Virus record (IMG/VR): IMGVR_UViG_3300008262_000116
Span: 1-48,957 of that record
Strand: one strand, 5' to 3'
From: a virus
DNA length: 48,957 nt
A model generated the notes under the pieces. That model was not told where the DNA came from and made no database searches. It saw only the letters and a list, made by a program, of their open reading frames with translations. Below, piece after piece: positions 33,129 to 41,039 of the stretch. Position numbers and translations under genes: made by a program. Numbering within the stretch: position 1 is the stretch's first letter; each line of letters opens with the position of its first letter.

Positions 33129-33410
33129 ATGTCCCAAGAACCAGTAGATGATATTGTAAAAGTATCAGGTGGAAGCAATCCACAAAGCGTAGGGTCGATT
33201 GTAGCCAGGTCAGTAATCGCTGGACAGTCCCCTAAAATGCGCGCAATAGGCGCCAGTGCTGTTAACCAAGCAGTTAAGGCATGCGCTATTGCCAGAGGCT
33301 TCGTAGCACCAAGAGGGGTCGACCTATGCTTTATCATAGGGTTTGACGACATTCCAGGAGACAACGGAGAAACGATTTCCGCTATCTCTTTTAAGCCTGT
33401 TACACGTTAA
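33129..33410 (+). CDS. SpoVS-like protein, 93 aa
   Basis: ATG 33129 has an ACGGAG site upstream. The protein matches the stage V sporulation protein S family through almost all its length: VKVSGGSNPQSVGSIVARSV, then MRAIGASAVNQAVKACAIAR, GFVAPRGVDLCFI and ISAISFKPV. In known SpoVS the AIGA-x-ALNQAVKA segment and GFVAPxGVDL loop are the hallmark. SpoVS is an Alba-like, possibly DNA- or RNA-binding fold, with regulatory roles in Bacillus. In this phage the role is unknown. It stands alone between two presumed transcription units. Confidence 0.85.
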   Translation: MSQEPVDDIVKVSGGSNPQSVGSIVARSVIAGQSPKMRAIGASAVNQAVKACAIARGFVAPRGVDLCFIIGFDDIPGDNGETISAISFKPVTR

Positions 33411-33426
33411 CCATAACCCAAATAAC

Positions 33427-33438
33427 TGGTATTATATT
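33427..33438 (+). promoter_or_regulatory. Candidate extended -10 promoter
   Basis: TGGTATTATATT lies 33 bases before the 1685-residue gene and resembles an extended -10 (TGG plus TATTAT). No -35 TTGACA is visible. A similar TGGTAATATAGA occurs at 46537, also in a gap before an unlinked gene. The two share GGTA-T/A-TATA and may be a phage-specific promoter class. This is motif reading only. Confidence 0.4.
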
Positions 33439-33470
33439 AAGTAACGCGTGCTTTTCTCATGGAGTAACCA

Positions 33471-36400
33471 ATGGCCAAAGACCCAAACGAAGACACATCC
33501 AACCTCAGTGGGTTATCAGCTGAAGATGCCGCTCAGCTTAAAAAGCTAATCGACGCTTCAGGTGGTTTTTACGCTGCTAAAGATGGCAAAGTTGTAGACG
33601 TTTCCAACACACCAGAGTTCAAAGCACTGTTTAAGTCGTCTAGCGCAGATGTACGTGCTAAATTAAGTGGTTTAAAGAAAGCAGCAAAATCAAAAGTATC
33701 TAAAGAGGTAAAAGCTGATAAAGAAGACCCAGAAAGAAAGCGTAGACTTGGATCTTCAAAAACAGAAACCACTAGAAACGTAGCAGCTTCACAAGTTAAA
33801 AAACTTGGTACTGCTCAAGAACGTGCTGATGTAATCTCTGCACGACAAGCTCGTGTTGAAAAATTCCCAACCACTGAAAAGATTGCCGACGTTAAAGAAG
33901 CTCTGTCGCTTAAACAGCGTGGGCAAGCTAAGGTAACTGACCCAGACACTGGGGTTACCACGGTAGTTCCAGACCCAAAGGGAGTCCCCCAACTTGAAGG
34001 TACTGGTGCAATACCACGTATTCAAGGAGGAACATCACAGCTAGGTACTCCCCAACCTGGCAGAGACCGGGCTACAACAACCCCTGCCCCACAAATACCC
34101 AGAGCTAATGCAGACGAGATGGGAAGAGTTGGCTTTCGTGGTAGAAAGCCCACTGCTGCAGAATACGTAGCGCACATTCTATATATGCAAGGATGGGGAA
34201 AAGAGGGTGCAAGTGATGATCTTGCACCTAACGAAATGTACGAAGCCCCAAGGGCATCTGATGATGAAACAGCCGCAGACGTATCGGAACAAGTAGAGAT
34301 ACCAACCACACCCTTTACCGAGAGCTCTTCTCTAGTAGAAAAAGGTGAACAAGGAGCGATCACCTTTGGTGAAGGTGGAAAAGACATTGTAAAAGGATCA
34401 GCACGGTCCGCTGCTGACACAGAGCAAAGAGCTTTGTCTGAACTTGGAGCAATCCCAGCCCCAGATCAGGGGTCTAACCCATTAGCAGAAGCTGCATCGT
34501 TAGAGCAAGGTGCGCTACATACTGGCCAAACCTCAGCGGCACTGTCTGGCCAATTTAAGGATACAGTAGATGCTGCAAGGCTAGCTGCCGCTGCAAACTT
34601 GTTGATTTCCCCAGAATTAAACCGTATGCGTTTGCGTGAGGGTGAAGTGGCTAGAGGAGTAGCTGAGCCCGTATTCAGAGGAAACTTCACAGTACGCAGA
34701 ACCCCTAGTGAGTTTAAGTTAGTAAAAACACCAGTTATGGACCCAACTACGGGTAAACAGAAAAGAGATGCTAACGGTAAACTCGTTTGGCAAAAAACAA
34801 GAGGTGGCATTCCCGAAACTCAACCGATGAAAGTCTCAGGTAAGGAGTCACTACGCCCAAGCACGGCTACTGTACGAGGACCGTTTGCTGTCGAGCCAGA
34901 TGAAACATCATCAACGCTAACGCCATACGAAGAGCAGATTGCTGAGTCATACACAAGATCTGTAGGGGAAGCAGGTTCTAAAGAGTTCGCTGAAGCCGAC
35001 AAAATGTTGGACACAGTAACCGGAGGCTACACCGCTTCCCTTGAACCCTCAGAGTTTGGTAATTACACTCCAGTTACCAACCTTAGCCCACAGTTGTACC
35101 CATGGGTAGATAGATCACAGCAACCTGCTGTTAGAACTATACCTGGATCAAGCGAAAGTAAATCAGTAGACGAACTGTCTACTACTAAGCCTAACGCTGA
35201 AACGCCTAGTGAAAAGGAAGCTTACTTTTCTAAGCTACAAGAAGGTATCGAAAAGCAAGATGAAGCCCGTGGGTCCAGGTATGGAGTGCGTAGAGACAGC
35301 GAAGGAAACATCATTGATGTAGGTCTTGACACAGACGTTGTAGGGATGGAGCTACGAAAAGGCGGCCTGATTAAGGAAGTAGTGGGGTCTGAGCAAGTAG
35401 TAGTAGACCCAACTACTGGTAAACCTAAAAGATCAGGACCTAGAAGGGTACACATTAGAAGAAGCCCAGAATCATTAAGACGACAAAACATAGTTCTTCA
35501 AGAGCTAGCAACTGACTCGACTATAAACCAAATGCGTGTACCAAGTTATTATGTACAACCACAACCAGCTGGAGTGTACAGAGATGATACTCCTATTGAC
35601 CCAGAAACCGGAAACGTTCGCACACCAAAAGGTGTAGCCGAAAAACTTAAGTTTGGTTCTGGAGAAAGGGTAATCTCAAACGTTGAAACGTCAGATCCAA
35701 GATGGACCGATTACGACTACTCAACAAAGATGGTTGAAAAAGAAGGAACAGATGCTTCAGGAAAACCAACAACTATTCCAACGGCAGAAGAAGGCGTTGT
35801 AAGACGTATTATTCCAACTGCAAGAGGTCTTAAGCCAGAGGGACCAACGGTTGAAGAAGACACAGCTGCCAAGATTGAACAGGTAATACCTGGATTTAAA
35901 GAAAAAGGTATCCCTGGTGTAATAAGTCCTCAACTGGTTACCAATGTTTTTGCAAATGTACAAAAAGATATTTTAAGGAGAAAAGCTGGCGGTGAAACTG
36001 GCCCAGTTCGCCGTCGTTCTGAAGAAGAACAAAGAAACTACCTACAGTCAATTGGCGAAAAGCCAATGTACACAGATGAAGAGTTTGGAAAAATACAAGA
36101 GTTTCGTGAAAGAGAAAGATCAGCTGATGACGAAGCATTGAAATCAGCAGTAGAAGCACTATCCCAAAGAAAGCCGCTAGTAGAGCAAGCGTTGAAAGAC
36201 CTAGCTACTATTAAAGATGTAAAGTCCAAGGCGGAAGAAGAAGTAGCAAAGCAAATTCGTGAAGGTAGCCATCCAAGTGCTATAAGAAAAGATGGTTCAA
36301 CCAACCCCACGTTTATGCCAATCGAACCATTGTCACCGACAGCTTCACCGGAAGAAAAGAAACTACACAAAGCGAGAACCTCAGCTCAAAATCGTGTCAT

Positions 36401-38528
36401 AAGAGCAGCAGGAAGAGAAGCTGTTAACGCACACATTAACTCTGTTTCAGAGTCTTCAGGGTTCAAGACTGACGTTAGAGGCGATGTAAAAGTCGATGAA
36501 TCTGGAACTCCAATTCAGCTTGACGACACGTCAGACTCATTAGTAAACCCAGAAGACGAGACAGAAATCCGTGTAAGGGTAATGAAAGCCTTACACCAAA
36601 AAATCAGTCCATCTGTTGCTGGAACAGAATCTAAAAGAACTGTACCAAGAAAGTTCTATTACCGCATTCAAAAAGATAAACGCGGTAATGCCGTACTAGA
36701 CGAAGACGGTAATCCAGTTGTCATGGAATCTGAGAAACGGTCGTTCCCTGTTCAAAAAACAGACGACCAAGGTAAGCCCGTTAGAGACACTAGAGGTAAC
36801 GTCACACAAGATGTTGACGAAACTGGAGCTCCAATAACAGAGAGGTCTACTGTAAAACTAACCCCGTTTGTAACAACAGCAGAACAACTGGGTAAAGGTA
36901 AAGGAAAAACTCCTGGAATTTCAGTTAAAAGTGAACTGGATATCAAATCTGAGGGGGGTGTGTGGCACCCCACAGAGAACCCCAAGGGAAGCTACATAGT
37001 AAAGGATGCAACCCCATTAACCGTTGCTCGCACCAAATCAGAACGTCTAAGAGAAAAAGGTGGCGCTACATCCGCTGGTGATCTAGAACTTGGTGATGAA
37101 GGACTAATCCACAGTGTGCTGGATAGCCTTCGCGTACCAGCAGGTGAGGGCACTACTGCTCCGTTCTTGAGACCAGTACCTGCAGGTGTTAGTGTCCAAA
37201 CGTTAAATGACCTAAACTACAAAGTAACAGCACCTGAAACCGCCCGCGACATGCCTACAGTTGAAGAAGCTACAGGAGCGGCACCTTCACCTACCCGCCC
37301 AGGTGCACTGGGGTCCCAATTTGATATTAGAACAACTGAAGCTACCCCACGTGACCCTGCAGCGTCGTTCACTATTCCAGAGACTACTGAAGAAAAGGTA
37401 GCTCTTGCTAAAAAACTAAAAGTAAACTTGTCAATAGCAACTCCAAACATGCTACGTACAAGTCGTGGTGTTACTCGTCAAAGTGTTGGTGCTTCCACCG
37501 GGGACATTCTTGGGGACAAACCAAGACCAGCAGACACCCGTGTGAGTGCAATGACCGATGTTGGTACTCCAACTGAAGTTGATGAGGGAACATCCCCATT
37601 GCAGGCCGTTGCTCAAATACAAAGTGGAGCTCTTGGCGTTGGCGACATGCAAAAAGAGTTCTCAATTCGCGACGTTCGTGCAAGAAACGCATCCGATCGC
37701 GCAGCTCAGCATGAACGTAACAAAGCTGATGCTCTAAGGAGAGTCCCACAACAACCTATAAGCAACCCATACGTTGAAGCCTTTAAGGCAAAATTAGGAC
37801 CTACCCCCATTAAAATTAATGTTCCCCCGTCTAGGGAGGCTCGTAACCAGGCGGATGCTCTAAGAGCAGAGCGCACAAATCTACTAAGAGACCGGGAGGG
37901 TAGCTTAAACCCTTCTAGTATTGACGAGCGCACGGCACAATTAGAAAAAGAAATTTCTGAATTACACGCTGGAACTACCATATCAAGGCCCCTTAGTGAC
38001 CTTCCTATGGCAATTAACCAAGTTCGTTCGGGCCAGGGAACTAGATCAGTTGACACTCGTGCTCCATTAATGCCAACAACTGATATGCCAGTAAACCGCC
38101 CATATCTAGAAGGTGACGCAGTTCCTTCTAGTAGATTAGTAAATGCTGGTCAATACGCTCGTATTGCCCCTAGAACTGGAAACTTCACACGCGGATCAGG
38201 TAAGCAGTACTACGGAGAGGTCACATACACCGGAGAAGGGCCAAGGTACTCAGAAATTGCAGGTCCAGAAGGTAGGGGTAAGAGAGCTAATACGCTTACC
38301 ACCATGTCAGAAAGTGCTCCTTACATAGAAGGGGTAGACCGAGATACTAATACTATTGGTGGACGCGAACTTCTTCCAATACAATCTGCCCAAAAAGCAC
38401 CAGCTTTTCCTGGTCAAGCACCACCAGCAAGGGGAGCCGCACAAACACCAGGACCTGACTTTACACCAGATCCAATACAGAATCGCAGCCTTTCACCACA
38501 ATTTAAAAATACCAACAAACAACCTTGA
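33471..38528 (+). CDS. Giant polar repetitive-like protein of unknown function, 1685 aa
   Basis: ATG 33471 follows a GGAG site. This is by far the largest gene in the window. The protein is rich in Glu, Lys, Arg, Ser, Thr, Pro and Gly with few aromatic residues, no signal peptide and no membrane segment. Short hydrophilic blocks recur, such as VMDPTTGKQKRDANGKLVW, VVDPTTGKPKRSGPRR and VLDEDGNPVVMESEKRSFPV, which look like DG/TG hairpin repeats. It appears largely disordered. I do not recognise a family. It precedes a cluster of small Gly/Pro-rich genes, so a virion or ejected protein is possible. Confidence 0.6.
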   Translation: MAKDPNEDTSNLSGLSAEDAAQLKKLIDASGGFYAAKDGKVVDVSNTPEFKALFKSSSADVRAKLSGLKKAAKSKVSKEVKADKEDPERKRRLGSSKTETTRNVAASQVKKLGTAQERADVISARQARVEKFPTTEKIADVKEALSLKQRGQAKVTDPDTGVTTVVPDPKGVPQLEGTGAIPRIQGGTSQLGTPQPGRDRATTTPAPQIPRANADEMGRVGFRGRKPTAAEYVAHILYMQGWGKEGASDDLAPNEMYEAPRASDDETAADVSEQVEIPTTPFTESSSLVEKGEQGAITFGEGGKDIVKGSARSAADTEQRALSELGAIPAPDQGSNPLAEAASLEQGALHTGQTSAALSGQFKDTVDAARLAAAANLLISPELNRMRLREGEVARGVAEPVFRGNFTVRRTPSEFKLVKTPVMDPTTGKQKRDANGKLVWQKTRGGIPETQPMKVSGKESLRPSTATVRGPFAVEPDETSSTLTPYEEQIAESYTRSVGEAGSKEFAEADKMLDTVTGGYTASLEPSEFGNYTPVTNLSPQLYPWVDRSQQPAVRTIPGSSESKSVDELSTTKPNAETPSEKEAYFSKLQEGIEKQDEARGSRYGVRRDSEGNIIDVGLDTDVVGMELRKGGLIKEVVGSEQVVVDPTTGKPKRSGPRRVHIRRSPESLRRQNIVLQELATDSTINQMRVPSYYVQPQPAGVYRDDTPIDPETGNVRTPKGVAEKLKFGSGERVISNVETSDPRWTDYDYSTKMVEKEGTDASGKPTTIPTAEEGVVRRIIPTARGLKPEGPTVEEDTAAKIEQVIPGFKEKGIPGVISPQLVTNVFANVQKDILRRKAGGETGPVRRRSEEEQRNYLQSIGEKPMYTDEEFGKIQEFRERERSADDEALKSAVEALSQRKPLVEQALKDLATIKDVKSKAEEEVAKQIREGSHPSAIRKDGSTNPTFMPIEPLSPTASPEEKKLHKARTSAQNRVIRAAGREAVNAHINSVSESSGFKTDVRGDVKVDESGTPIQLDDTSDSLVNPEDETEIRVRVMKALHQKISPSVAGTESKRTVPRKFYYRIQKDKRGNAVLDEDGNPVVMESEKRSFPVQKTDDQGKPVRDTRGNVTQDVDETGAPITERSTVKLTPFVTTAEQLGKGKGKTPGISVKSELDIKSEGGVWHPTENPKGSYIVKDATPLTVARTKSERLREKGGATSAGDLELGDEGLIHSVLDSLRVPAGEGTTAPFLRPVPAGVSVQTLNDLNYKVTAPETARDMPTVEEATGAAPSPTRPGALGSQFDIRTTEATPRDPAASFTIPETTEEKVALAKKLKVNLSIATPNMLRTSRGVTRQSVGASTGDILGDKPRPADTRVSAMTDVGTPTEVDEGTSPLQAVAQIQSGALGVGDMQKEFSIRDVRARNASDRAAQHERNKADALRRVPQQPISNPYVEAFKAKLGPTPIKINVPPSREARNQADALRAERTNLLRDREGSLNPSSIDERTAQLEKEISELHAGTTISRPLSDLPMAINQVRSGQGTRSVDTRAPLMPTTDMPVNRPYLEGDAVPSSRLVNAGQYARIAPRTGNFTRGSGKQYYGEVTYTGEGPRYSEIAGPEGRGKRANTLTTMSESAPYIEGVDRDTNTIGGRELLPIQSAQKAPAFPGQAPPARGAAQTPGPDFTPDPIQNRSLSPQFKNTNKQP

Positions 38529-38575
38529 AATAGACCAAAATAACCAGTAGCATATGTTTAGAGGTAACACACAGT

Positions 38576-38737
38576 ATGCGTAAGTACAGTAACGATGATT
38601 GGCGTAAGCTAGCTAATTCACAAAACATAGACGACGTATTTGACGAAGTGTATGAAGAACAAGAAAAGCTAGAGTACAAGCAAAAACGTAAGGAAAAAGA
38701 GCGACATGGCCTCAAAGAAGACTTCTTCAACTTCTAA
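38576..38737 (+). CDS. Small charged protein, 53 aa
   Basis: ATG 38576 has a weak GAGGTAACAC site upstream. The product MRKYSNDDWRKLANSQNIDD has a helical EEQEKLEYKQKRKEKERHG stretch and ends DFFNF. It is highly charged. It overlaps the next gene by 32 bases, in another frame. Function unknown. Confidence 0.5.
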   Translation: MRKYSNDDWRKLANSQNIDDVFDEVYEEQEKLEYKQKRKEKERHGLKEDFFNF

Positions 38738-38846
38738 AAAGAAGAAGACTGAAAAGAAACAGACTCCTAAACCTAAGCCAATCTCAAACGTTGGTGGTGG
38801 ACAAGGCGGTATCCTAGGAGCTTTTGGAGGAACCCTTGGCCGCTAG
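38706..38846 (+). CDS. Small Lys/Gly-rich protein, 46 aa
   Basis: ATG 38706, stop at 38844-38846. The start is a run of Lys and Ser (MASKKTSSTSKKKKTEKK), the end Gly-rich (GGGQGGILGAFGGTLGR). The basic N-terminus could bind DNA. The gene lies with 32 and 11 bases of overlap to its neighbours. I see no better frame here. Function unknown. Confidence 0.5.
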   Translation: MASKKTSSTSKKKKTEKKQTPKPKPISNVGGGQGGILGAFGGTLGR

Positions 38847-39339
38847 TCCAAACCAGCAGACATTTACTGATTGGGGTGGAGGCTACGATCCTTATGTACC
38901 AGAAAGCCAGCCCATGCTTGGCCCAACCCCATCGTTTAGGAATGCTAAGGATGCACGTTTAGCTGCATGGGGTGGTTCCCCTGACACTCAGTACCCAGAC
39001 GGTTACTTGGGTACAATGTCTTCCAACCGTAGACAAGATAAGATTGTAAACGCTGTTGCTAGAACCAACACTAGGCCCTATAGTCGAGGAGTCCACAAGG
39101 GGGAGCGCATCAACGCTGGCGACTACCTATGGCCAGAAGAATTTAACCTTCAAACTGGTTTACTATATCAATCACAAGGTATGAAGTTTGCACCCCCAGG
39201 TGCCGCGCCAGTTCAGCTAACCAACGATGGTAAGGCTGGTCCAAGGGGTATACCAAGAGGTATAGGTAGACAGCAGCAAGAGGTTATTGACATGCAAAGA
39301 CGGAGCCTTCTTAAAACCCTAGCTCCGCCTTGGAAATGA
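38836..39339 (+). CDS. Hypothetical Gly/Pro-rich protein, 167 aa
   Basis: I chose TTG 38836 (MAASPNQQTFTDWGG) with GGAGG 5 bases upstream. TTG 38824 would place the ribosome site inside the gene. The protein is rich in Gly, Pro, Asn and Tyr with LGPTPSFRNAKDARLAAWGG, YLGTMSSNRRQDKIVN and PRGIPRGIGRQQQEV segments. No transmembrane or known domain. It may be a minor virion protein with its neighbours (inference from composition and clustering). Confidence 0.55.
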   Translation: MAASPNQQTFTDWGGGYDPYVPESQPMLGPTPSFRNAKDARLAAWGGSPDTQYPDGYLGTMSSNRRQDKIVNAVARTNTRPYSRGVHKGERINAGDYLWPEEFNLQTGLLYQSQGMKFAPPGAAPVQLTNDGKAGPRGIPRGIGRQQQEVIDMQRRSLLKTLAPPWK

Positions 39340-39367
39340 TAAACTATAGTTAGTAAAAGGAGGAAAT

Positions 39368-39790
39368 ATGATTGGTGGAACCCTTCCAGGAGGATCAGGT
39401 GCAGGTCGTGGGGACAACCCCCATGGTGTTGCCTCCGGCAAACCACTAGGTAGTTTTGGTACAAGTAACCCAAATGCACCAGTAGGTCGATTCGCACCAA
39501 ACGTGATGGCATTTTCATCGCAAACTCGTAACGCCCCATACCCAACAAAAGAAGAAATTGCTGATAACACAGCTCAAGGAAAGATTTCTCCTATCAGCAA
39601 CAGCAGCCAAGCTGGGTACAGTGTTCCTGCAGGAAGCATGGGGTCTTTAAAGAGTAGTTACAAAAAACTACGTAAAGAAAACCCCGGACTGGGACCAGAC
39701 TGGGCTAGAAGTACTGCAATTGGTGGAGTTGGTGGCGCTAACATGGTACAAGATGCCAGTGGTAACGCAACCGACGCTAGATACAAGTAG
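39368..39790 (+). CDS. Hypothetical Gly/Ser/Asn-rich protein, 140 aa
   Basis: ATG 39368 follows a strong AAAAGGAGG site. It begins MIGGTLPGGSGAGRGDNPHG and is of low complexity up to about residue 50. A basic helical segment (SLKSSYKKLRKENPGLGPDW) and a Gly/Ala/Asn end follow. No family is recognised. The sequence type matches the cluster of small disordered proteins around it. Confidence 0.55.
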   Translation: MIGGTLPGGSGAGRGDNPHGVASGKPLGSFGTSNPNAPVGRFAPNVMAFSSQTRNAPYPTKEEIADNTAQGKISPISNSSQAGYSVPAGSMGSLKSSYKKLRKENPGLGPDWARSTAIGGVGGANMVQDASGNATDARYK

Positions 39791-39826
39791 AGTTATATTT
39801 GATAATGCATAACAAAGGAGCATACA

Positions 39827-40036
39827 ATGAGTGACACAACAACACCAAAAATTCAAGCACCACTAACGCTAGCTGATGCTTTGTATAAAATATATGTTGA
39901 GGGTATCAACCCTGGACTGACACTTGAACAAGCTCAAGAATTACACAGAAGCATTCAAGAGCAATACAAAGATGTCATAGCTAAGTCAAAAGCCCAAAGC
40001 ACCACTTGGAATGGCGTTAGGGATAACTCGAAATAA
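39827..40036 (+). CDS. Small hypothetical protein, 69 aa
   Basis: ATG 39827 follows an AAAGGAGC site. Start MSDTTTPKIQAPLTLADALY, then one helix (TLEQAQELHRSIQEQYKDVI). It has no known motif and is followed by a gap of 46 bases. Confidence 0.5.
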   Translation: MSDTTTPKIQAPLTLADALYKIYVEGINPGLTLEQAQELHRSIQEQYKDVIAKSKAQSTTWNGVRDNSK

Positions 40037-40082
40037 AAAACTAGGCCCCAATTGGACGGGACCACGTAAGAAAAGAGAAAAA

Positions 40083-40298
40083 ATGGCAATTAAATCAAGT
40101 TTTCGCGGGGGCATGGACGGTTACCACGCTCATCACGCCGAAATTCAAAAAATGCAAATGAATAGTCGCACCTCCATTGACGAAAACAGCTTGCCTATCT
40201 ACCGTGAAGACGATGACGGTGCTTACGTAGAAGAAGACACATCTAGAGACCCCTACAAAGAACTCGGAACTGCAAAGGAGATGGACAGTGGGTATTAA
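40083..40298 (+). CDS. Small protein, 71 aa, with IKS-RGG N-terminal motif
   Basis: I chose ATG 40083 (MAIKSSFRGGMDG). Upstream in-frame codons reach 40011, but the AAGAGAAAAA leader and the paralogue next door support this start. The N-terminal motif M-A-I-K-S-S-F-R-G-G is nearly repeated by the next gene (MGIKSTIRGGLAG). A His-rich stretch (YHAHHAEIQKMQM) and an acidic end follow. Function unknown. Confidence 0.5.
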   Translation: MAIKSSFRGGMDGYHAHHAEIQKMQMNSRTSIDENSLPIYREDDDGAYVEEDTSRDPYKELGTAKEMDSGY

Positions 40299-40743
40299 AT
40301 CAACCATTCGTGGTGGTCTTGCAGGCATAAAGAATTATGTAGTTGGCCCATCAAGCAACCCAGGTCCAGCTATTGACCCAATGATTGCTGACTCTGAAAA
40401 AAAGCTAAAGCCAGTTGGCTCAGCAACTAGAAAGGCATTGGACAATTTTGCGGTACCAGACAGCAAACCACCCAAAAGATTCCAAGAGCCCCAGCGCGAA
40501 GATGAAGCAAATCCTTATGGGATACCTCGTCCAACTACTGAAAAACTTAAGTCTAAACCAGTTAAAAAATCTGCTACTGAATACCCTAAAGACATCTCTA
40601 AGATAAACTCAGCTCCAAAACCCATGGAACAATCCCCAAGTCAGCTATACGCTGAGAAGGACCAAGCAGACCCCCAGGGTATCAAGCGACCTGACATTAA
40701 ACCAAATAAATCCATGAGCCAATACGACGGTAAAGGTAAGTAA
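40288..40743 (+). CDS. Hypothetical Lys/Pro-rich protein, 151 aa, paralogous N-terminus
   Basis: GTG 40288 with an AAAGGAG site upstream and an 11-base overlap with the previous gene. The N-terminus MGIKSTIRGGLAGIKNYV matches its neighbour's start. The rest is Pro/Lys/Ser-rich and probably disordered (PKRFQEPQREDEANPYGIP, then KRPDIKPNKSMSQYDGKGK). The shared start may be a common signal for assembly or packaging. This is a guess. Confidence 0.5.
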   Translation: MGIKSTIRGGLAGIKNYVVGPSSNPGPAIDPMIADSEKKLKPVGSATRKALDNFAVPDSKPPKRFQEPQREDEANPYGIPRPTTEKLKSKPVKKSATEYPKDISKINSAPKPMEQSPSQLYAEKDQADPQGIKRPDIKPNKSMSQYDGKGK

Positions 40744-40744
40744 A

Positions 40745-41038
40745 ATGGCCAAACCATGGGGTACTCGTCAGGAGTTTCTTGTAGACCAGGCTCTACAAGC
40801 AGCTATCAGTGATCCTGAGACTATTAGGCAAACACGCCCCGTGGTACCCCAACAACTATTCCCACAAACTCGTGGCATGGCAAAGCAAGAGCACAATTTA
40901 ATGTCAGTCTTTTCTATGTCAAGATACGGGGTGTCTTACAGGTCATGGGTGTCTGGAACTCCCGTGATGCCAGCTCTAATGACTGGTGATTTTGAGGGTA
41001 CTGGAAGGTACTCAATGAACTCTTTGGGGAATGTGTAA
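40745..41038 (+). CDS. Hypothetical protein, 97 aa
   Basis: ATG 40745 starts one base after the previous stop, with a GGTAAG site just upstream. Product MAKPWGTRQEFLVDQALQAA is rich in Gln, Ser and Arg, with MSVFSMSRYGVSYRSWVSG. No recognised motif. The end overlaps the region before the next gene. Confidence 0.5.
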   Translation: MAKPWGTRQEFLVDQALQAAISDPETIRQTRPVVPQQLFPQTRGMAKQEHNLMSVFSMSRYGVSYRSWVSGTPVMPALMTGDFEGTGRYSMNSLGNV

Positions 41039-41039
41039 C

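Noticed and set aside
34022-37749. Many - strand ORFs of 60-130 codons under the 1685-residue gene
   Set aside because: They lack ribosome sites and have skewed Pro/Ser/Cys-rich composition. The long + strand frame explains the lack of stops in the other strand.
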